From positions 124,001-188,000 of the forward strand of contig NZ_MVAB01000001.1 of the NCBI RefSeq assembly GCF_002026305.1: a DNA stretch of 64,000 nt. Reading direction: 5' to 3'. The notes under the pieces were generated by a model. It was not told the origin of the DNA and ran no database searches. It saw only the letters and a list, made by a program, of their open reading frames with translations. This DNA comes from Vagococcus martis (GTDB lineage: Bacteria; Bacillota; Bacilli; Lactobacillales; Vagococcaceae). The position numbers and the translations under genes were made by a program. This document shows, in pieces, positions 1-8,346 of this stretch. Position 1 is the first letter of the stretch; each line of letters opens with the position of its first letter.

Positions 1-632
1 TCTCCAAACTTGTGAAGATAAACTGGTATTGTATCATCACACATATAAGGAATTTTCATTAAATATTCTTTATTTTTTTCTAACCAAGAAATTGATTCTT
101 CTTTTCCTTTTGTTTTTAATATTGATAGAACTAATTTGTCTATAATATATACGGATTCTTTCGACTCTTTATATAAATTTTCTAAAACAGTCATTCTAAT
201 CTCAGGAGGCAATATAGAAAATTTTCCCATTATTTCAATGTTTGAACCAAATCTAAATTTTTTAAAATATGCGAATAATAAATATGAATACATATTATAT
301 AATACAGTTTGAGCCTTCTGTAAATGTTCATAATCCATAACCTTATCTTCTTCTGTATGTGAGGCTTGATTACCTAAATCTTTAATATCTTCCAACGAAT
401 CCATTAATAAACTATTGTTTGAGCTAATATCTTTTAGCCTTTTTTTAATCTTTGAATTTCCTAACATAACTTTTCCATTTTCATTTAATATCTTTCTTAC
501 AATAATTTCGGCCAGTCTCCTTATACTTGCAATTCTAGCATCATTAGGAATTTCATCAATGTAAAAAGCAGTTTTTAAAATATTTTCTATCACTGGCTCT
601 TTTTTATTATAATCAAAATTATTCTCAGTCAT
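1..632 (-). CDS. Partial protein, DUF4145-like (3' end outside window)
   Basis: The reading frame is open from an ATG at 632 to the window edge, giving about 210 residues; the C-terminus is missing. The ATG follows an AAGGAG-type ribosome site. It begins MTENNFDYNKKEPVIEN. Around residues 78-83 there is LGNQASH, in a mostly helical stretch, resembling the (R/G)N-x-x-(A/S)H motif of DUF4145-type domains. Such domains occur in restriction-modification and other defence proteins, but I am not certain of the family. It is the last visible gene of a four-gene minus-strand operon, 38 bases after the FRG gene. No enzymatic function can be assigned. Confidence 0.7.
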   Translation of the reverse strand, partial: MTENNFDYNKKEPVIENILKTAFYIDEIPNDARIASIRRLAEIIVRKILNENGKVMLGNSKIKKRLKDISSNNSLLMDSLEDIKDLGNQASHTEEDKVMDYEHLQKAQTVLYNMYSYLLFAYFKKFRFGSNIEIMGKFSILPPEIRMTVLENLYKESKESVYIIDKLVLSILKTKGKEESISWLEKNKEYLMKIPYMCDDTIPVYLHKFG

Positions 633-670
633 CTTTATTGGCTCCTTACTATTTTAGTGTTTATATTTTC

Positions 671-1882
671 TTAAAATTTCTCCATATTCATTATATAATC
701 TGCAATGCTGTCAGCATCTCCAAACATACTTGCTTGATTAATCCCAATTCTATCAAGCTCATCTAAAATATCATTTTTTGATTCACCATCAATAATTATT
801 TTATCTTTGTGATTAGCTTGGCACTTCATTAATTGACGAGGTAATTGATGACTCAACTCCATCGTTTCTCCATCAAAAATATTTAGTTCATGCTTATCAA
901 ATAATGTTTGAAAGAAAAAGAAACTTTGCTGACTCAAACCTCTTTTAAAAGTCAAAATAGGTTTATATAAAAAATTTGGTAGAAAGTCCATTGTCAAATC
1001 GTTTAGTCGAATCATACTAGCTAAATTTCCAATAGGACTTTTATCATTGATAAATGCAACTAAACATTCTAAGGAAATTAAATACTCTCTGACTTCTACA
1101 TCAAATGACTTATATTGTTCATTATAATACTCATATCTATCATTTTGATATGGATGTATAAAATCAATACTTGGTGTATTTTCTGTGAAATTAGTTGGTA
1201 ACAGACTTTTTTGCATATCTTTATTATTTGAACAAATTTGAATTAACTGATTCCTTATATCTGCCAATAGTTTTTTTAACTTATTGTATTTTTCAAGAAA
1301 TAAACTATCCTCATCTGAAACACCTCTACCAATCGAATGTTTTGAATATCCACCTTGTAAAAAATTATTTCTATACTTCTCAATAGATTCTCCTAATAAA
1401 TCAAGTTTATCGTTTGGAAAAGAAGTAATTTTATTTTCAAAGATTTGTTTTTTTACCCTTTCAAGATGCAATAATAATTCAGTTTCAATATCAAATTTAG
1501 GATATTTTTCAAGAATATCTGTAATATCTGCATAATCATCAAAAATATAAATATATCCATCTTCATTATCATGCGTTTGTTGACATGCAAAATAAAGTGC
1601 TACTAGTGGATTTGAAGTTACATCTAACAACTTAGTTGCTAAACCACTATGCTGTGCAAATGGTAGCATTAGCTCTGGTTTATCAAATAGGGCTTGTTCG
1701 CGTATACTTCTGTCAAATTGTTCCACTCTGTTTGAATACATATCGTAATTATAGCTATCTCTAATAGCAGTGGCCACGCAAGCCGTGTCTTTATAATTTT
1801 TATTTTCACCACGATAAAAGTATGTATTTGGATGCTCTTTAATGAGTTTTAAAAAATCAGATAATTGCTTTATGCTCTCCAT
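671..1882 (-). CDS. FRG domain-containing protein
   Basis: A 403-residue protein with the two hallmarks of the FRG domain: FYRGENKNY at residues 22-30 (FRG-type core Y-R-G) and QHSGLATKLLD at 77-87, followed by NPLVALYFAC at 91-100, the usual Q-H-x-G-x-x-T-x-L-L-D...P-x-x-A-x-x-F-A pattern. The family is widespread in bacteria and phages, is often found in accessory islands, and to my knowledge has no settled biochemical activity. The rest, residues 120-403, is helical and unrecognised. The start is supported by GGAGG six bases before the ATG. It is the third gene of the operon, 29 bases after the PIN-like gene. Confidence 0.85.
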   Translation of the reverse strand: MESIKQLSDFLKLIKEHPNTYFYRGENKNYKDTACVATAIRDSYNYDMYSNRVEQFDRSIREQALFDKPELMLPFAQHSGLATKLLDVTSNPLVALYFACQQTHDNEDGYIYIFDDYADITDILEKYPKFDIETELLLHLERVKKQIFENKITSFPNDKLDLLGESIEKYRNNFLQGGYSKHSIGRGVSDEDSLFLEKYNKLKKLLADIRNQLIQICSNNKDMQKSLLPTNFTENTPSIDFIHPYQNDRYEYYNEQYKSFDVEVREYLISLECLVAFINDKSPIGNLASMIRLNDLTMDFLPNFLYKPILTFKRGLSQQSFFFFQTLFDKHELNIFDGETMELSHQLPRQLMKCQANHKDKIIIDGESKNDILDELDRIGINQASMFGDADSIADYIMNMEKF

Positions 1883-1911
1883 TACTTTCCTCCAAAATAT
1901 TTAGTATTTTT

Positions 1912-2706
1912 TTATATAATTGGGTACACCTTTCCAGTAAAAAAATCACTTATTCTAAAGCTCTTAATATCTTGTAACTTCATCTCTTTTAATACTTGAG
2001 ATTGATATTTTTCAGTTATAATAATATCTACATATGGTACAACTGCATTTATTGCAATGTCATTAATATCTGAAATACGTAAATCTCTTCGCAAATTTTT
2101 ATATCTATGAAAAAATGATTGATACATAATTTTAATAGATTGAAAATCGTTTGATTTATGCAACCTATTAGCATTTATTTCTCTCAATAAAACACTATCT
2201 AGTCTATCAATTTTCATTTTTTTATAGAACTCTTTTCTTACTCTAATTTCTGAAAGTTCTCTTCTTGAATTAAAATATTCTATAGTATTTCGAAATAGAT
2301 TTTGTTCATACATTAATGAGCTTTTAGCTAATTCCAAAACCTCTTCTATCCATTTTTTAAAGTGATAACTCTCATCTTTACCGAGTATACTGAAATGGTT
2401 AAATATTGGATAAATGTTACTGGTTTTATTATTAAACATTTCTATTTCATCAAAAGTAATACTCCAAAATGGTTTAAGAATAGCACAAGGATACAAACTA
2501 AATATCTCTAAAAAATTATCCCAGCGTTCCTCGTAACCATTCTTAATTTCTAAAACATTGTAAAAAGTAAAGCAAATCACCCCTTGATTTTCAATCACGT
2601 AATTAAAAAAAGCAGGTCTGTCAACATTACCATTATAAATAATTTCGCTGATAACGTTACTATCAATTAGTATTAGCTTATATTCATTTTTATTAATTTT
2701 TACCAC
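1912..2706 (-). CDS. PIN-like nuclease domain protein
   Basis: A 264-residue protein with a PIN-type acidic arrangement: D15 in LILIDSNVISE, E53 in NVLEI, and D213/D216 plus D227 in DINDIAINAVVPYVDIIITEK. PIN domains are metal-dependent RNases, typical of toxin-antitoxin and defence genes. The middle (residues 60-205) is a large helical insertion, longer than in VapC-size toxins (about 130 residues). The start codon is GTG at 2706, preceded by GGAGAG; the ATG two bases upstream is out of frame and hits a stop at once. It follows the winged-helix gene by 16 bases and is probably co-transcribed and co-translated. The PIN call rests on motifs only. Confidence 0.7.
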   Translation of the reverse strand: MVKINKNEYKLILIDSNVISEIIYNGNVDRPAFFNYVIENQGVICFTFYNVLEIKNGYEERWDNFLEIFSLYPCAILKPFWSITFDEIEMFNNKTSNIYPIFNHFSILGKDESYHFKKWIEEVLELAKSSLMYEQNLFRNTIEYFNSRRELSEIRVRKEFYKKMKIDRLDSVLLREINANRLHKSNDFQSIKIMYQSFFHRYKNLRRDLRISDINDIAINAVVPYVDIIITEKYQSQVLKEMKLQDIKSFRISDFFTGKVYPII

Positions 2707-2722
2707 ATTTGGTTCTCTCCAT

Positions 2723-3529
2723 CTATTTATTATTCAACGTCATTCCCCAAACTAACATTTTTCCAGTTAGTTCAACCAATTTAGGATGTGTTTCTAAAAA
2801 ATTTGTGAACTTACTCAATTTCCCTACTTTATTCAGTTCTTGAGAATTAATTACTTCCACTATCTGTGTGGCTTCTTCTTGCTCTTCTTTGGATAGTTTT
2901 GCTAAGTATTCGTCCAATTCATTCTTAACATTATCGTAATTGTTATATTGAACATTATTCCCTCCAATCTGAGCTCCCTTAAAATCACCATCATAAATAT
3001 TAAATACCATACTTGAATTATCTTTTTCTTTATATTCATTATCCATAATTTCATACCCCTCTTCTGTAATTCTTATATTATCTGAAAAATAAAGATGTGG
3101 CTTATTTGAAGCATATTTTAGACTTATACCCTTTACTAAATCCTCATCTATCATATTATGTAATAAATCTAAGTGGTCATTTTCTCGAACTCTATAATTT
3201 GGTCGTAAAAGATTTCTATCGCCATCTTCAATTCGCTCTAACAATATTTTCATTTGATTATATTTATTTTTTGAAGTCATTCTTATAGGTTTGGAATTAC
3301 CAATTAATTCTTGTAAAAATAATTCACCTTTCTCTGTTAAAAAAACACTGTTCCCATAAATCATTGCTCCAGACATATATTCCTGAACTTTCGCACCTTG
3401 AATATAACCTTGATTGATTAAGTATTTATAAAAGTTACTTTCGATTGAATCAATCTCTTTTTCAAGACTTTGTGGTGAATTTTCTTTTATGAACATTAAT
3501 AATTCTAAATACTTCGTTTGATTAGACAT
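2723..3529 (-). CDS. Two-winged-helix protein with QIG (RHIM-like) motif
   Basis: A 268-residue protein from the ATG at 3529, which has GAAGGA nine bases upstream; a longer frame reaching 3622 would run into the preceding recombinase gene and has no such site. Residues 1-80 and 85-165 look like two copies of a winged-helix unit, each ending in a wing and a T-x-x-G helix (VFLTEKGELFL at 62-72, IRITEEGYEIM at 152-162), as in YjcQ/DUF2513-like DNA-binding or adaptor proteins. Residues 176-197 hold NIYDGDFKGAQIGGNNVQY, whose A-Q-I-G-x-x-N core resembles RHIM-type amyloid signalling motifs. A charged helix (203-225) follows. It is the first gene of the probable operon; the function is unknown. Confidence 0.65.
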   Translation of the reverse strand: MSNQTKYLELLMFIKENSPQSLEKEIDSIESNFYKYLINQGYIQGAKVQEYMSGAMIYGNSVFLTEKGELFLQELIGNSKPIRMTSKNKYNQMKILLERIEDGDRNLLRPNYRVRENDHLDLLHNMIDEDLVKGISLKYASNKPHLYFSDNIRITEEGYEIMDNEYKEKDNSSMVFNIYDGDFKGAQIGGNNVQYNNYDNVKNELDEYLAKLSKEEQEEATQIVEVINSQELNKVGKLSKFTNFLETHPKLVELTGKMLVWGMTLNNK

Positions 3530-3578
3530 TTCATTTTTTCCTTCTTTCATTAGTTTTTTTAGATAAATTATTCCAAAA

Positions 3579-4175
3579 TCATGATTCATCTCTAATTCTA
3601 TAAATCGTGTTCCTTGCCACATCTAACTCTTTCGAAATCTGTGTTATAGGAACATCTTTCTCCAACATCTCAACAATTTTCTCATACGTTACACGTTTCT
3701 GTTTATCTGTTGAATCAGCACTATAAGCCAAAGGACGACCTTTATATTTACCTTTTTCTTTCGCTAACTCAATACCTTGTCTTTGCCTTTCGCGTATCTG
3801 TTTACGCTCATTCTCAGCTGTATACTTGAACAATTCAATGATTAGATTATTTAGTAATCTTCTCAAGTTATCGTCCTGTATACCGTTCAGAGATGGCAAA
3901 TTAAGGATTTCAAGTGTAGCTTCTTTATCCTGTATCTGATTCATGATACTAGTTATTTCTTTATTATTTCGTCCTAATCTGTCTAATTCCGACACCACTA
4001 TTATATCATCTTCTCTAATATAGTTAAGCATCTCTTTTAATTGTGGACGATTATTATCTTTACCACTTAATTTATCTGAAAAAATCTTTTGAACCTCTGC
4101 ACGCTCTAATAATTCAAATTGTCTTTCTAAATTTTGTTCTCTTGATGAAACTCTTGCATACCCTATTTTTGTCAT
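3579..4175 (-). CDS. Serine recombinase (resolvase/invertase family)
   Basis: A 198-residue small serine recombinase. The N-terminal catalytic domain starts MTKIGYARVSS, with the nucleophile at S10 and the ELDRLGRN motif at residues 63-70. The C-terminal helix-turn-helix is at 174-195 (PITQISKELDVARNTIYRIR). Full length for plasmid and transposon resolvases. Such enzymes resolve cointegrates or invert DNA at short sites next to their own gene. It lies upstream of the FRG/PIN operon on the same strand, 49 bases before the winged-helix gene, so readthrough into that operon is possible. Confidence 0.93.
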   Translation of the reverse strand: MTKIGYARVSSREQNLERQFELLERAEVQKIFSDKLSGKDNNRPQLKEMLNYIREDDIIVVSELDRLGRNNKEITSIMNQIQDKEATLEILNLPSLNGIQDDNLRRLLNNLIIELFKYTAENERKQIRERQRQGIELAKEKGKYKGRPLAYSADSTDKQKRVTYEKIVEMLEKDVPITQISKELDVARNTIYRIRDES

Positions 4176-4290
4176 AGTAAGCCTCCTATTGTGATTTGTA
4201 TATAATGAACATGTATATTGAACACTTCAAAAGCATTATATATCAATAACTACTCAATGTATAGTTTAGGTGTACTCAAAAAAACAAAAG
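4176..4290. other. Upstream region of recombinase with short direct repeats (possible res site)
   Basis: On the minus strand, ahead of the recombinase start, two near-copies of TGTTCAWTATAYACA lie end to end at about 4,200-4,230. The spacing and position match where small serine recombinases often bind, overlapping their own promoter. The assignment is by position only; no subsite array can be proven. Confidence 0.3.
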
Positions 4291-4323
4291 GTACAATCCA
4301 CGAACTGTTTACATGGATTGTAC
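4291..4323 (-). terminator. Rho-independent terminator after helicase-like gene
   Basis: A perfect 10-base-pair stem (GTACAATCCA / TGGATTGTAC) with a 13-base loop. Read on the minus strand it is followed by a T-rich tract (CTTTTGTTTTTTT). It lies 59 bases after the stop of the 652-residue ATPase. Confidence 0.8.
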
Positions 4324-4381
4324 ATTAAAATTAATTTTCACATAATGCGGATTAATTATTTTGGATTTTTTCACTGATATT

Positions 4382-6340
4382 TTATAATCTTTTTATTTTC
4401 TTATAACTATTTGATTCCTCTATAAAAAAACACAACTTATTTTTTTTCAACAAACCATTCATATAGCTTAAATGATTATTTTTAATTAACATATTAAAAT
4501 AATTAGCCAAATAATTTGATGCTCTACCATCAATTGAAATTCTCCCTAATGTTGTCTTTTCAACATCTTGATTAGTATCAAAAAAAAGGGTTATTACTTT
4601 AACTATTTCTGTCATTTTTTCTTTTTGCTTAATGTTAGGTTCATTCAAATTACTACTTATATTTTTAAACTCTGCTCTTTTTAATATTCTTGTTAATAAT
4701 CCAATTGATTGACTTGCAATAAAAAAATAAATTTTTTGAACAGATTTTAAGTTTCTTAAGTCCGTTCTGAAAAAAATTTGGACTAGCTCACATAGCAAGT
4801 CATTCTCATATATCTCTTCTATCCTTTTATCAGAAAACCAATTTTCTTTTTTATTTTTCTTCTTCATTCTGTAATTTAAAGATTCATTTTTATATAACAG
4901 AAAAGCTAGTGCTCTATAATAATTCGGTGGTTTAATAGGTAAAGAACTTAGATACAAAGAAGTTTGCTTATTTAATAAATTCTTTCCTCTAGTATTAAAT
5001 ATATGCAAAAGTAATAAGTCATCTTTATAATTTGTAGGATAGTGAATTTCAGGTATAATTAATGCTTCATCTACTTCTTTATATTTATCTATCTCACCTT
5101 TACTACATAAAAAAAATATATTATCATGTTTACTTTTTAATTCTTTAACATCAAAGACAATTTCTTCCTGTGTTGTTTTTTTCTTCTTTGTTTTTTTCTC
5201 ACTTCTTTTTGCACTTGTTGTGTTAATATTTCTAATACTTATACTGACTCTTTTGTAATTCGTTACATTTTCAATTGAAACTAACTCAAATCCAAAATTT
5301 AAGTATTTCATTTCGAAATAAGAACTCGTTCCATCCATTATGAGAATTGAATTACTAATTAAATCATAATTTATTTTTTGAGAGACAACTATTCCTCTTG
5401 GATTATTTTTTTGTTCTGGAGTAAAAAATCCAACACCATCTTTATAATATAATTCTCTTAATAATACGAATTTTTTTATAAACTCCATATCTTTAATTCT
5501 TTTAGCTTCAATCTTCTCTTTAACTTCTGAAAAAAATAATTCAAATAAAGTTTTACCTCTTTCATTATTATGCCTTTGAATACATTTTGTTTTTGTTGAG
5601 GTATTATCTAAGTGCTCTGATGCTATTAGAAATGGAATTATACATCTAAAATACATTTTCGCTTTAGACAGTTTTTCTTTTGAATTTACCAAATTACCTT
5701 TAGTTACCTTATCGTATACGTATTTTTTCTTTTCTTCTTTGTAACCAAATTTCGTTTTTTCAATCTCTTCATCCAGCCATGGTAAGTCGTTTACCGTAAA
5801 ATCATTATATATAAACATACTAGGTTCTTCATCAATGATAATTTTTCTTTCATTTCCCTTATACTCTAAAGTCTTTGATTCATATTTTTCATCAGTCAAA
5901 TTAATTCCATATTGTTTAAAAATCAATAATTTTTCTAATCTACTATGCGTTATAGATAACACTTGCGATTCATATAGTTCTTCTGTTTCATTATATTGAT
6001 TACTACTGTTCCAATCAAAATACATTTGATTACAAAAATTTTCTTCATTTAATTTTCTCAAAACTCTTTTTAAATCCTTTTGCTGCTGCTTTTCTTTAAA
6101 AACCAATAATAATGGCTCATCTGTATAATTAATAATATAATTTACAAAACAATATAATGCGGTCGTTTTTCCATGACCTGGTTTTGCATCAAGTACTATC
6201 TTTTGTCTTTCATTATTCTTAAAAAAAAGCGTATAGTAAAATTCTAGACATTTGTTGAAAGATTTTTCATGTAACTTTATTTTTAATTTTTTTAAATATC
6301 TCTCACAGATAATTTTTACTTCCTCTAAATCATTCATCAT
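4382..6340 (-). CDS. Helicase-like P-loop ATPase, orphan
   Basis: A 652-residue protein with Walker A KPGHGKTT at residues 53-60, SITHSRL at about 129-135 (motif Ia/Ib-like) and Walker B IIIDEEPSM at 167-175. LIMDGTSSYFE near residue 338 sits where helicases carry their S/D-A/G-T motif III. This order matches an SF1/SF2 helicase-like ATPase, but I cannot recognise the family and motifs V-VI are not obvious. The C-terminal half is Lys/Asn-rich and helical. AGGAGG lies upstream of the start. The flanking recombinases and hairpin region suggest a role in replication or maintenance of the element; defence is an alternative. Confidence 0.6.
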   Translation of the reverse strand: MMNDLEEVKIICERYLKKLKIKLHEKSFNKCLEFYYTLFFKNNERQKIVLDAKPGHGKTTALYCFVNYIINYTDEPLLLVFKEKQQQKDLKRVLRKLNEENFCNQMYFDWNSSNQYNETEELYESQVLSITHSRLEKLLIFKQYGINLTDEKYESKTLEYKGNERKIIIDEEPSMFIYNDFTVNDLPWLDEEIEKTKFGYKEEKKKYVYDKVTKGNLVNSKEKLSKAKMYFRCIIPFLIASEHLDNTSTKTKCIQRHNNERGKTLFELFFSEVKEKIEAKRIKDMEFIKKFVLLRELYYKDGVGFFTPEQKNNPRGIVVSQKINYDLISNSILIMDGTSSYFEMKYLNFGFELVSIENVTNYKRVSISIRNINTTSAKRSEKKTKKKKTTQEEIVFDVKELKSKHDNIFFLCSKGEIDKYKEVDEALIIPEIHYPTNYKDDLLLLHIFNTRGKNLLNKQTSLYLSSLPIKPPNYYRALAFLLYKNESLNYRMKKKNKKENWFSDKRIEEIYENDLLCELVQIFFRTDLRNLKSVQKIYFFIASQSIGLLTRILKRAEFKNISSNLNEPNIKQKEKMTEIVKVITLFFDTNQDVEKTTLGRISIDGRASNYLANYFNMLIKNNHLSYMNGLLKKNKLCFFIEESNSYKKIKRL

Positions 6341-6814
6341 TTTCCCTTTTCAAACCTCCTATTTTCTCTCTATATAATATAGTAAAAAGTAAGTTAGTAA
6401 TTATTTATCAAACTAAATAATATTTAATTCCCAACTAGCATGTGTTTAAATTTTTTTGCCTTCATTGTATCCCTATTTTTTTCTCATTTTACCACGTTTA
6501 ATTTTGTATAAACTAATAAGTATATTCAAATGTTAGCGGTGACTATTTAATAAAGTTATTCATCTTAATGTGTCACATACACCCAAGTATATTTTTGATA
6601 TTTTTTAAATATAATAGTGGGTAAAAAATATATTTTTCATTACAATAATATAACTCTATAACACATTTAGGCCATATAGAGCAGAGCGACTTCGAGTATC
6701 TTTTGTTCTTTATTTACCTTTTCATTATTGTCTCAATACAATAAGAATAAAATCGGAACTTTTTAAATAAAAGATTTATTCATTTCCTTAAACTTGAATG
6801 TTTAACTTTGTGGA

Positions 6815-6907
6815 TGGTGGTAAACCACCACCACTTACTGACAAACAAAATTCGCAAGCTCATTTTGTTTGTCACACAGTGAAAGCACTGAGTGCTCTCA
6901 CCGTGAC
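6815..6907. repeat. Three consecutive hairpins; candidate oriT or single-strand origin
   Basis: Hairpin 1 is TGGTGG-TAAA-CCACCA (6815-6830). Hairpin 2 has a perfect 12-base-pair stem, GACAAACAAAAT / ATTTTGTTTGTC, with a 10-base loop (6840-6873). Hairpin 3 pairs GTGAAAGCACT with AGTGCTCTCAC around one base (6879-6901), with a short outer CAC/GTG extension. None is followed by a T tract, so termination is unlikely. The arrangement resembles relaxase recognition sites or single-strand initiation structures; no relaxase gene is seen in the window. Confidence 0.5.
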
Positions 6908-6981
6908 ATGGACATATGTATAAATATTATATAGTAATTAAACACATTATACCAAAAAAACTATACTAAAATAGTAAAAAA

Positions 6982-7009
6982 GACACGCCTATATCTTAAT
7001 AGGAGTGTC
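6982..7009. terminator. Bidirectional terminator-like hairpin
   Basis: GACACGCCTAT pairs with ATAGGAGTGTC, with one mismatch, around a short loop. On the plus strand it is followed by TAAATTTTTT and on the minus strand by TTTTTTAC. It probably ends the lipoprotein transcript, 158 bases past its stop. Confidence 0.65.
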
Positions 7010-7167
7010 CTAAATTTTTTTACTGTACACTTAGCACTACACAAGTTGTTTATAGGTCTTTTAATAGGATTATTATAAATATAATTGGGCAAATTTATAA
7101 AATAAGTAACTAAAAAACAAGTGTCATTATTTATCGTATATCTTCGAAAGCTATCAGTAATACATTC

Positions 7168-8016
7168 TTATTGAATTTCAATCTCTTCATTTGAATAGAG
7201 AGGGTCAAATACAAAATCCTTTTTTTTATCAGAAAATTTTACTAAATACCTTAATCTATCTTTCTCTCCATCTCTTTGGACTCTAAATCCAACCAAATAT
7301 AAATTAGTTTCATCATTTACAGTAAGTTCAACATTAATTGCATCATTCACTATTTTAAAAGATACTGTCCTATAGTTAGATAACTCTTCATCAAAAAAAA
7401 GATCTTTACCAACAAGTACAATTGTTTGAGTTAATTTTTTAGTCTCAGAATTAAGATGATGTTTAAAATTTAATTTCTCAGTATATATATATGATGCTCT
7501 ACCTGTACCAAAATGTTCATTATCACGCTCAATAAATGATGCTTCTCGGTCAATAAATGCTTTATATAATTTTTGATTTAAAACTCCTTCATTGTAGTAT
7601 AAATAAGCTTTCATTAATGTTGGTCTTGTATCAAATCTATTATTAATTGGTCTTGCCAAATCTGTCCAAATATATCCTTTTTCATCAGAACTGTAGTGTT
7701 CAAACCCTTTGTAAAGTTCAGATTTATAACTCGTGTCATTAGTGATTAAAAAACCAGATATTCTTGATTCTTGGTTAATTGTTCCACTTTCATCTGATTC
7801 TACTTCAATCCATATCTCATCTGTTAAATCTTCTGTAAAATGTTCATAAATTGTTTCACTATTTTCTTCTTCTTTTTCTATCATTTTTGGGCTATTTTTT
7901 TCATTATAACTAGAACTATCTTGCTCTTCATTTTTATCATTACTTAAAGTTTTCCCACAGCCACTAACTAGAATTAGTCCTACAATTAAAATATTTAATA
8001 GTTTTCTCTTTTTCAT
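7168..8016 (-). CDS. Predicted lipoprotein, unknown function
   Basis: A 282-residue protein with a lipoprotein signal: positively charged start MKKRKLL, a hydrophobic stretch and lipobox LVSGC with the acylated cysteine at residue 20. A low-complexity acidic linker (D/E/N/S, residues 22-60) follows, then a beta-rich domain ending near the stop. I do not recognise the domain. The start follows GTAAGGAG. It stands alone between a terminator and the second recombinase. It could be an element-encoded surface or exclusion lipoprotein, but nothing in the sequence proves this. Confidence 0.75.
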   Translation of the reverse strand: MKKRKLLNILIVGLILVSGCGKTLSNDKNEEQDSSSYNEKNSPKMIEKEEENSETIYEHFTEDLTDEIWIEVESDESGTINQESRISGFLITNDTSYKSELYKGFEHYSSDEKGYIWTDLARPINNRFDTRPTLMKAYLYYNEGVLNQKLYKAFIDREASFIERDNEHFGTGRASYIYTEKLNFKHHLNSETKKLTQTIVLVGKDLFFDEELSNYRTVSFKIVNDAINVELTVNDETNLYLVGFRVQRDGEKDRLRYLVKFSDKKKDFVFDPLYSNEEIEIQ

Positions 8017-8346
8017 TTGCTTCTCCTTACAAATCTTGTTATTGTCGAAAGTTATATGTGGTAATATATTTTCAATAATTTGAACTCTCTATTTTGGTAA
8101 TAACATACGCCCTTAATAAATCAAACCAACTCCTTTCACTACATAATTTCACTATTACTAACACTGTATTAGACTCTGTCTAAAACGAACGAATTAGATA
8201 ATAATGAAATATATAGAAAAAGAACCTTACAAAATAACCAAAAGGTTGATTTCATAAGATTCTTAGTGAGTCAGCTTTGTATAATTTTATGTCTGTCAAA
8301 AACGTTCGTTTCTGATTATCATTATACGATACTTACTAAAAGTTTA
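8017..8346. other. Intergenic region with direct repeats and a terminator
   Basis: No gene is seen here. It contains the terminator at 8222-8262 and two 17-base near-copies of TCTGTCWAAAACGWWCG at 8175-8191 and 8292-8308 (three differences), which flank that terminator. They may be binding sites for the neighbouring recombinase or leftovers of a small insertion. Confidence 0.4.
8222..8262 (-). terminator. Terminator after second serine recombinase
   Basis: A long imperfect stem closed by AACC-TTTT-GGTT; on the minus strand it runs into TTTTTC. It starts about 85 bases after the recombinase stop. Confidence 0.6.

Larger units (their letters stand above)
6341..7167. other. Non-coding 827-base stretch with hairpin cluster
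   Basis: I see no credible gene here on either strand. It is very AT-rich apart from 6,810-6,910, which carries three successive hairpins annotated separately, and a terminator near 6,982-7,009. A large structured intergenic region inside a recombinase-rich block is typical of plasmid replication or transfer origins. Confidence 0.6.

Noticed and set aside
3530-3622. Longer start for the winged-helix protein overlapping the recombinase gene
   Set aside because: The extra 31 residues overlap the recombinase 3' end and lack a ribosome site; GAAGGA precedes the ATG at 3529.
6840-6901. Intrinsic terminators in the hairpin cluster
   Set aside because: No T tract follows either strong stem on either strand.
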